Under the pieces are notes generated by a model. It saw only the letters and a list, made by a program, of their open reading frames with translations, was not told the origin of the DNA and searched no databases. The position numbers and the translations under genes are program-made. DNA of 53,028 nucleotides from Actinomycetota bacterium. Lineage in GTDB: Bacteria; Actinomycetota; Acidimicrobiia; Acidimicrobiales; Ilumatobacteraceae. The stretch covers positions 1-53,028 of the forward strand of contig VFZD01000003.1 of the NCBI GenBank assembly GCA_016871295.1, given 5' to 3'. The first letter of the stretch is position 1. Each line of letters opens with the position of its first letter. Below, one piece after another: positions 48,215-53,028 of the stretch.

Positions 48215-48800
48215 CCCGCTTATCGTAGCGAACATATGTTCGCCCAAGACCTTGGGCGACGCGAATCGCACCGCGGGCGCCGTCTTCCGACACGCGCAAT
48301 GCATCCTCGAAACCGAACCATTTGACCCGCCGGCTCTCGCCGACCGCCGGGGTGAAAATCTCGTTGTCGGCCCACAACAAAAACCGAACATCCAAATGGG
48401 TGTGCCCGCGCGGGCCCGGGTGCACATCTAAATGGATGAACTTCGCCCCGCTCGCCGACGAATCGTCGAAACCGAAATGGACCAGATTCAGACCCGTCTC
48501 TTCTCTGGCTTCGCGCATCGCCGCATCTTGGATTGTTTCACCCGGGTCGATGTGCCCGCCGGGCTGCAACCACATGTTCAAGCGTTTGTGCAAATGCAAA
48601 ACGACACCGGGTTTGCCGATGACGATCGCCGACGCCGTGACATGGGTCGAATCGCTGTGTTCGTCGAATGGCGCGCGCAACTTTGGCGCGAGTTCACAAA
48701 ATTTTTTGATCGACTCGCGTTCACGATCGTCGATCGGTTCGTGATCGGCGAGTTCTGCGCCAAATTTTCGGACAAATTCGAGACCAAAGTCGCCGACCAC
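48207..48800 (-). CDS. Nudix hydrolase within the SOS mutasome locus
   Basis: A 197-residue protein. The Nudix box is complete, residues 82-104 (GHIDPGETIQDAAMREAREE then TGL), with WLQPGG before it. Nudix enzymes hydrolyse nucleoside diphosphate compounds, some sanitising oxidised dNTPs; the substrate here is open. It sits between imuB (22 bases upstream) and dnaE2 (8-base overlap), so a role linked to mutagenic repair is plausible. The GTG start at 48800 lies 6 bases after a TATCGT box, so it may also have its own constitutive leaderless promoter. Confidence 0.85.
   Translation of the reverse strand: MVGDFGLEFVRKFGAELADHEPIDDRERESIKKFCELAPKLRAPFDEHSDSTHVTASAIVIGKPGVVLHLHKRLNMWLQPGGHIDPGETIQDAAMREAREETGLNLVHFGFDDSSASGAKFIHLDVHPGPRGHTHLDVRFLLWADNEIFTPAVGESRRVKWFGFEDALRVSEDGARGAIRVAQGLGRTYVRYDKRDG
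48222..48242 (-). promoter_or_regulatory. LexA operator and -10 box of dnaE2, inside the Nudix gene
   Basis: The operator CGAACATATGTTCG spans 48229-48242, a perfect dyad matching the actinobacterial/Bacillus-type SOS box. One base away on the minus strand is TACGAT (48222-48227), then 7 bases and the dnaE2 ATG. All of it lies in the last codons of the Nudix gene (Arg-Thr-Tyr-Val-Arg-Tyr-Asp). LexA bound here would block the -10 region. Confidence 0.88.
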
Positions 48801-48806
48801 GAGGCA

Positions 48807-48812
48807 ACGATA
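48807..48812 (-). promoter_or_regulatory. Possible -10 box for the Nudix gene
   Basis: TATCGT on the minus strand, 6 bases before GTG 48800. No LexA dyad is near it, so the gene may be expressed without SOS induction too. Confidence 0.35.
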
Positions 48813-48821
48813 GTTGTCTGA

Positions 48822-50453
48822 CTAGCCGTAGATCGCGACGATGCTCCATTGACCGTGTTCGAGTGCGACCAACATCGCCTGAACTTCAGACGACTCGGCA
48901 ACAGAGCCGTCGGGCGGTGACGCGCTCTTTTCGACGACCAACTGCAGTCGCACCAAGCGTCTAGAGCGGGCGATGTCCCACCATTTCTCTTCGATCGGCC
49001 ACGGCCCGGCCCAAGAGACAATTTTGTGTTTTGTTCGACCCATCAACAGATACGCCGGCTCGGCGCTCAGTTCATGGCGGGCGCTGACCCCCAACAGATT
49101 TTGATTTTTGTCGACGACCCGAACCTCTGGCGGGTCGGCGAACACGACGCCGGGCGACGGCGTGGGCAACGAACCGCGCCAAGATTTTGGTCGTTGCGGC
49201 GATTGTGCGAGAAATTTCTTTTGTTGCGTCGCGACCTGCTCTGAATGCGCGCCTTGGGAATGAAGAACCGAAACAAATTGATAGGCGTCTTGCAGATCGC
49301 GACCACCCTGCCACTTGACGACTTGAACCGAGTTCGAGCCCAACAACTCGGTCAGACGCCCCACTGCCTGGGCGGCGGTCTCGTCAGATTGCGTGGCCCC
49401 GCCCCACAACTTGAGTTGACGCGCCGTGTCGGTGCGCACTTCGTCGGCGACCAATTGCAGACCAGATATCGGGGCCTTGATCTGCCAACTTTCAATCTGC
49501 CATTTCGCGCTTTCGACAATCGAAGCCGTCGTCAAACCCTGGGGTCGATACCACAGGCGTTCGCAACGCTCGCCCGTTTCGCTGGCGAACACGAGGATCA
49601 ATCGCACGCAGATCGCGCCGTGCTCGGCAAAATAACGGCTGAGTTCATCGGCCATCGTCTGCACGTTGTTCAACAAGGTTTGTCGGTCGACGATCGGCTC
49701 TTCGAACGCTCTCGAGCAAAGTTGCTCTGGGGGCGGGGCGACGACGGCCAGAGGGTGCTGCTCGTCACCGCGGGCGAGCCGGTGCAACTCGACACCCAAC
49801 TCACCGAATCTGCCGGCCAAAACCGACTCACCGAGTTTGCAGACGTCTTGAAGCAGGTTCAGACCAAGCCGTTCGAGCAATGAAATAGTTTCGCGATCGA
49901 TGCCGGCGAATTCGCCCAAAACCCTGACAGATTGCCCGGCCAGCCACGGTTTTGTTCGCTCGGGCTCGACCAAAAAAGGTGTCTGCGTCTGGGCGCTGAT
50001 GTGCGCCGAAATGTGGGCGGCCAAACGACCGTCGGCGACACCCACGCCAAATTGCGAATCGGTCATTATCGACGAGCGCAAGGTCTGCATCAGTTTTTCG
50101 GCCATCGGCGCGTCGCCGCCGAAATACCTTGACGGGCCGCGCGCGGCAAAAACAATAACGCCGGGCTCGCCGACCTCAATCAACGGAACGATTTCGCTGA
50201 CCGCCTGCACGACTGTGTTGAACGCGCGCCGATCGCGATCGGGCTGAAAACTCGAGATCTCGATATCGGGACAAAGCGCCTGGGCCTGACGGCGTCGCAT
50301 GCCCACCTCGACGCCGAACTTTTTGGCCTGCACCGAACGCGAGACGACTCGTTGCGAATGCACGACGGCGCACGCGCTGTTGTTCGTTTTTGCCGCCACG
50401 ACCGCCGGCCAGTCGAGGCAGCGCAAAACCGCCAGGCGTTTTGGCGCGAGCAA
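48822..50453 (-). CDS. imuB: ImuB, inactive Y-family polymerase homologue
   Basis: A 543-residue Y-family-like protein that lacks polymerase chemistry: the usual DMD acidic motif near the N-terminus reads RCLDWP and the second DE pair reads VIVFAARG. This is the pattern known for ImuB, an adaptor that links DnaE2 to the beta clamp. A clamp-binding motif QLKLWG lies at 346-351, close to the QLPLWG of mycobacterial ImuB. The little-finger region and a long C-terminal domain follow. The start is TTG 50453, one base after the imuA' stop, so the two are coupled; no better start codon is present. It should be SOS-induced from the imuA' promoter. Confidence 0.9.
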   Translation of the reverse strand: MLAPKRLAVLRCLDWPAVVAAKTNNSACAVVHSQRVVSRSVQAKKFGVEVGMRRRQAQALCPDIEISSFQPDRDRRAFNTVVQAVSEIVPLIEVGEPGVIVFAARGPSRYFGGDAPMAEKLMQTLRSSIMTDSQFGVGVADGRLAAHISAHISAQTQTPFLVEPERTKPWLAGQSVRVLGEFAGIDRETISLLERLGLNLLQDVCKLGESVLAGRFGELGVELHRLARGDEQHPLAVVAPPPEQLCSRAFEEPIVDRQTLLNNVQTMADELSRYFAEHGAICVRLILVFASETGERCERLWYRPQGLTTASIVESAKWQIESWQIKAPISGLQLVADEVRTDTARQLKLWGGATQSDETAAQAVGRLTELLGSNSVQVVKWQGGRDLQDAYQFVSVLHSQGAHSEQVATQQKKFLAQSPQRPKSWRGSLPTPSPGVVFADPPEVRVVDKNQNLLGVSARHELSAEPAYLLMGRTKHKIVSWAGPWPIEEKWWDIARSRRLVRLQLVVEKSASPPDGSVAESSEVQAMLVALEHGQWSIVAIYG

Positions 50454-50454
50454 C

Positions 50455-51102
50455 TCAGTGACTGCAGGTGAGCAGGTGCCGTTGTTCGCGCGCGACTCGG
50501 CGACCGCTGACCTTGATCTCGATCTGACGATGTTGCAAAAACCCGGCGCCGTTGTTGGTGCCGCTCCAGTTTTTGGTTTTGGTGTCCAGAAGCAAATCGG
50601 CGCAAAACGGATGCGAGTTGTTGGCGAAACTATTTTGCGACAACACCGCCGTGTCGACGATGATCATCACCGATCGGCGCGACGCCAAACGCGCCTGCAC
50701 CCGTCTGGCGTCGGCGATCGAAAGTCGTTCTGGCACGGCGACGATCAACAAGTCGAAACCATCGATCGCCGCGGCGACGGTGGTCGACCAATCGCGCGAG
50801 GCTTCGGGCGGGTGCACGAACACCACGCGCTCGAGGGCGATGCCGTGTTCGACTGCGCACGAGATGCCGAGATGCTCGACACCAACCACCCCCAACCATG
50901 AACCCTGTTGCGACGCCCGTGCACAAAGTGAAAGCGCCAATGAAATCGCGGCGTCACCACAACAGCGCACGATGCGTCCGCGAACGAGGCCCGATTCGGG
51001 CAGAACCGAGCGAACCTCGTCAGATACGGCGAAGTTCGCGAGAACCTGTTTTTCGAAAACCGAATGTTTGACGGCGAGGGCTTTGGGCACCGATAACTTC
51101 AT
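50455..51102 (-). CDS. imuA': ImuA', RecA-like mutasome accessory protein
   Basis: A 215-residue protein resembling mycobacterial ImuA'. A RecA-like core (GRIVRCCGDAAISLALSLCA, then GSWLGVVGVEHLGISCAVEHG and LERVVFVHPP) is recognisable, but no Walker A GxxxxGK(T/S) is present. It works with ImuB and DnaE2 in error-prone damage tolerance. The ATG at 51102 follows a TACAGT box by 6 bases, and that box abuts a LexA operator at the centre of a 38-bp palindrome. It is the first gene of the mutasome operon. Confidence 0.88.
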   Translation of the reverse strand: MKLSVPKALAVKHSVFEKQVLANFAVSDEVRSVLPESGLVRGRIVRCCGDAAISLALSLCARASQQGSWLGVVGVEHLGISCAVEHGIALERVVFVHPPEASRDWSTTVAAAIDGFDLLIVAVPERLSIADARRVQARLASRRSVMIIVDTAVLSQNSFANNSHPFCADLLLDTKTKNWSGTNNGAGFLQHRQIEIKVSGRRVAREQRHLLTCSH

Positions 51103-51103
51103 G

Positions 51104-51141
51104 CCTGCACTGTAGCGAACATATGTTCGCTACAGTGCAGG
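51104..51141. promoter_or_regulatory. Perfect 38-bp palindrome holding the imuA' LexA operator and -10 box
   Basis: The left half CCTGCACTGTAGCGAACAT (51104-51122) is the exact reverse complement of 51123-51141. The core CGAACATATGTTCG (51116-51129) is a perfect SOS box. On the minus strand TACAGT (51109-51114) abuts it and precedes the imuA' ATG by 6 bases; on the plus strand the mirror copy TACAGT (51131-51136) faces the other way. Eighteen bases (51113-51130) are identical to the dnaE2 operator region. Confidence 0.92.
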
Positions 51142-51153
51142 AGTTGCTTGGAT

Positions 51154-51260
51154 TCGGCTCTTTTTCGCGCGGCTATTTCGACTGAGCCTTGCTTCGCGCG
51201 GCTATTTCGACTGAGCCTTGCTTCGCGCGGCTATTTCGACTGAGCCTTGCTTCGCGCGGC
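51154..51260. repeat. 29-bp tandem repeat
   Basis: Two identical 29-base units (51183-51211, 51212-51240) are followed by a 20-base partial copy (51241-51260) and preceded by a diverged copy (51154-51182) that shares its last 17 bases. There are no spacers, so it is not a CRISPR array. It lies between the imuA' operator and the NifU-N-like gene; the last codons of that gene are made of repeat sequence. Within a unit AGCC and GGCT could pair as a short stem. Confidence 0.9.
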
Positions 51261-51698
51261 TCTGCTTCTCTCCAACAAATGGGCCGGAACCCGTTTCGCG
51301 GCGGCACTAAGTTCTGGCGCCCCGTCACCTGTCGCCGTCGCCGCACCATCGGTCGCGGGTGCCGCGGCGGCAACTCGGGCCATCAACTCTTCGGCCGTCG
51401 GGGGTTTCATCCCCGGCTTCCAATATTGGTGCAGGTCGGTGACGATCTTGGCCAGATCACCGTCGCGCGAACCGGGCACGAGATCGATCGTGACGATGTT
51501 GGCGAACACATGCACACCCAGCACCGCCCCGCTATCGAACAGTCGACGCGCCAATTCGGCCGCCGGTCGAGGCCCCACGGCCTGGCTGGCACTGGTGAAT
51601 TTTTCGTGGCCCTGCCCGGTGAGCGTGCGATTCAGTTCGAAACGAATTCGTCCCGCCACCCCGGCTTGACTTTGTTTGACATCGACGGGCTGACCCAC
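51231..51698 (-). CDS. NifU N-terminal (Nfu-N)-like domain protein
   Basis: A 155-residue protein whose central part (FELNRTLTGQGHEKFTSASQ, PAAELARRLFDSGAVLGVHV, NIVTIDLVPGS, IVTDLHQYWKPGMKPPTAEE) resembles the Nfu/NifU N-terminal domain found alone in actinobacteria. The cysteine motif of Fe-S scaffolds is missing, so a direct cluster role is uncertain. An Ala-rich stretch leads to a basic C-terminus (RSRAARSKAQSK) written by the 29-bp tandem repeat. The start is GTG 51698, 7 bases after TAGCCT; GTG 51734 is the alternative. Confidence 0.65.
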   Translation of the reverse strand: MGQPVDVKQSQAGVAGRIRFELNRTLTGQGHEKFTSASQAVGPRPAAELARRLFDSGAVLGVHVFANIVTIDLVPGSRDGDLAKIVTDLHQYWKPGMKPPTAEELMARVAAAAPATDGAATATGDGAPELSAAAKRVPAHLLERSRAARSKAQSK

Positions 51699-51705
51699 CC
51701 GAGGC

Positions 51706-51711
51706 AGGCTA
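51706..51711 (-). promoter_or_regulatory. -10 box for the NifU-N-like gene
   Basis: TAGCCT on the minus strand, followed by 7 bases and GTG 51698: the leaderless-type spacing. Confidence 0.4.
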
Positions 51712-51757
51712 GTCAAAACTCGGCTGGGTCGCACGTTTTTGGATACGGTTAGTCGGC

Positions 51758-53026
51758 ATGGCGGGCGACACCCAGATCACGATCGAACAATTCACGGCCG
51801 AGGCCCACAAATTCTTGGCGGCCAACGCCGAACCGCGCGAATCGAAGAAAGCCTTCGTCTGGGGGGAGGGCTCCGACAATGTTTCGATGTTCGAGGAGCG
51901 CTCGAAAGAGGCCGAACAAGAAGTGGTGAGCCGAGCCAAGCAGTGGCGCCGGCAAAAGTTCGACGCGGGCTTCGGGTGGATTTCGGGGCCCGAACAATAT
52001 GGCGGCCGCGGTCTGTCCAATGAATATGAAAAGGCCTACAGCCGGGCCGAGGCGCAGTACAAGACCGCCAACCAGACGATTTTCCAGATCGGTTTGGGCA
52101 TGGTCGCCCCGACGATTCTGGCCCACGCCAGCGACATGGCGCGCGAAAAGTTTTTGCGGGCGATGTGGCGCGCCGACATCGTGGCGTGTCAGTTGTTTTC
52201 AGAGCCCGGTGCGGGCAGCGATCTCGCGTCGCTTCAAACCAAAGCCGAGCGCGACGGCGGTGAGTGGGTGATCAGCGGACAAAAAGTCTGGACATCCGGC
52301 GCGCAATTCAGCGACATCGGCGAGATTATTTGTCGCACCGATCCGAGTTTGCCGAAGCACAAAGGTCTCACCGGTTTCATCGTCGACATGCACGCTCCCG
52401 GTGTCGAGATTCGTCCGTTGCGTCAGATGACCGGTGGCGCGAATTTCAACGAGGTGTTCTTCAACGAGGTGCGAGTGCCCGATAGCTACCGACTTGGCGA
52501 GGTCAACAACGGTTGGGGTGTCGCGCTCACGACGCTGATGAACGAGCGCGCGGCGATCGGCACCGCGGGCGGCGGCGAAACCTCGATGTTCACCAGAATC
52601 CAGGCGATGGTGCAACACTTCGGGTTGACCGACGATCCGATCGTGCGCGAAAAGATGGCCGACCTGTTTATTCGCACCAAAGTTGCGGGTTACAACAACC
52701 AACGCGCGATGGACAAGATTCGCGCCGGCCAGACGCCCGGCCCCGAGATGTCGATCGCCAAGATGGCGCTGGTCGACAACCAAAGACGAATGAACGATTT
52801 TCTGTGTCTCGTGCTCGGCAGCAAAATTCAGGCCGACACCGGCGAGTGGGGCACATTCGCCTGGAGCCAGTTGGTGCTCGGCGCGCCCGGCATGCGGATC
52901 GCCGGTGGTTCAGACGAGGTGATGCGCAACATCGTCGGTGAGCGCGTGCTCGGCCTGCCCAAAGATGTCGGCATCGACTCAAAGTCGCCGTTTCGCGACC
53001 TCAAAGTCGGCACCCAAAAAGACTGA
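51758..53026 (+). CDS. Acyl-CoA dehydrogenase family protein
   Basis: A complete 422-residue flavoprotein. The N-terminal helical domain is followed by the FAD/substrate segment ACQLFSEPGAGSDLASLQT and the middle beta domain (GQKVWTSGAQFSDIGEIICR). The C-terminal helical domain has MRIAGGSDEVMRNIVGERVLG, where the ACAD catalytic glutamate is usually one of these acidic residues. It probably oxidises an acyl-CoA, perhaps a branched or aromatic one; the substrate is unknown. The ATG at 51758 lies 8 bases after TACGGT. It is transcribed away from the NifU-N-like gene and ends 2 bases before the window edge. Confidence 0.9.
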   Translation: MAGDTQITIEQFTAEAHKFLAANAEPRESKKAFVWGEGSDNVSMFEERSKEAEQEVVSRAKQWRRQKFDAGFGWISGPEQYGGRGLSNEYEKAYSRAEAQYKTANQTIFQIGLGMVAPTILAHASDMAREKFLRAMWRADIVACQLFSEPGAGSDLASLQTKAERDGGEWVISGQKVWTSGAQFSDIGEIICRTDPSLPKHKGLTGFIVDMHAPGVEIRPLRQMTGGANFNEVFFNEVRVPDSYRLGEVNNGWGVALTTLMNERAAIGTAGGGETSMFTRIQAMVQHFGLTDDPIVREKMADLFIRTKVAGYNNQRAMDKIRAGQTPGPEMSIAKMALVDNQRRMNDFLCLVLGSKIQADTGEWGTFAWSQLVLGAPGMRIAGGSDEVMRNIVGERVLGLPKDVGIDSKSPFRDLKVGTQKD

Positions 53027-53028
53027 CC

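Noticed and set aside
48229..48242. ATG inside the SOS box as the dnaE2 start
   Set aside because: It would put the operator and -10 box inside the dnaE2 transcript; ATG 48214 has the same geometry as imuA' and gives the usual DnaE2 N-terminus.
51104..51141. Palindrome as an intrinsic terminator
   Set aside because: No T-tract follows the dyad on either strand and there is no loop; the central SOS box and the spacing to imuA' explain it better.
51154..51260. Tandem repeat as a CRISPR array
   Set aside because: Units are joined without spacers and no cas gene is in the window.
51189..51752. A 187-codon plus-strand frame beginning in the tandem repeat
   Set aside because: It is antisense to the NifU-N-like gene, which has family similarity; this frame has none.

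Overview
The window is a gene-dense, GC-rich bacterial chromosome segment with about 50 protein genes, no RNA genes, no insertion sequences and no gap above about 130 bases between genes. It looks actinobacterial, most likely a member of the Acidimicrobiia (inference from gene content, not from a marker tree). Signs are an F420 pathway pair (cofD-cofE), DUF3499, DUF3039 and DUF5719 proteins, the secA-prfB-ftsE-ftsX order, an ImuA'/ImuB/DnaE2 mutasome with actinobacterial-type LexA boxes, and many starts that look leaderless (a TAnnnT box 5-8 bases before an ATG or GTG).

Layout. 1-7.3 kb: an AruH/AruI-like arginine transaminase pair on the plus strand, then a minus-strand catabolic operon (aldehyde dehydrogenase remnant, hydroxyisobutyrate-dehydrogenase-like protein, class II aldolase, Zn alcohol dehydrogenase, enolase-superfamily protein). 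7.4-9.9 kb: Stf0-type sulfotransferase, MenB and a SpoU/TrmH rRNA methyltransferase. 9.9-17.3 kb, minus: truncated haemoglobin, enoyl-CoA hydratase, ftsX, ftsE, prfB, secA, comF. 17.3-24.4 kb: a YczE-like membrane protein, then ahcY, a Trm112-like protein, phosphomannomutase, a large envelope membrane protein, a CPBP protease and DUF3499. 24.5-31.6 kb: ftsH, a thioredoxin-like protein, DUF5719 and a GT2-membrane fusion. 31.7-42.9 kb: a surface-glycan locus (flippase, gmd, fcl, a GDP-mannose pyrophosphorylase-like protein, three GT4 glycosyltransferases) interrupted by cofD-cofE. 42.9-45.1 kb: rhomboid protease, small zinc-ribbon proteins and a LysE exporter. 45.1-51.1 kb: an SOS mutagenesis locus imuA'-imuB-nudix-dnaE2. 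51.2-53 kb: a NifU-N-like protein and an acyl-CoA dehydrogenase.

Working together, ManB, the ManC-like pyrophosphorylase, Gmd and Fcl can make GDP-mannose and GDP-L-fucose for the adjacent glycosyltransferases and flippase. The best candidate for something new is the mutasome locus. A Nudix hydrolase sits between imuB and dnaE2, and the dnaE2 LexA operator and -10 box lie inside the last codons of the Nudix gene. The imuA' operator is the centre of a perfect 38-bp palindrome that places a -10-like box on both strands, next to a 29-bp tandem repeat. Other points of interest are an aldehyde dehydrogenase that has lost its whole catalytic core but keeps both ends, a sulfotransferase coupled to menB, and a sugar epimerase homologue without its catalytic residues.

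All calls come from reading the sequence and from recalled family knowledge; no database search was run.
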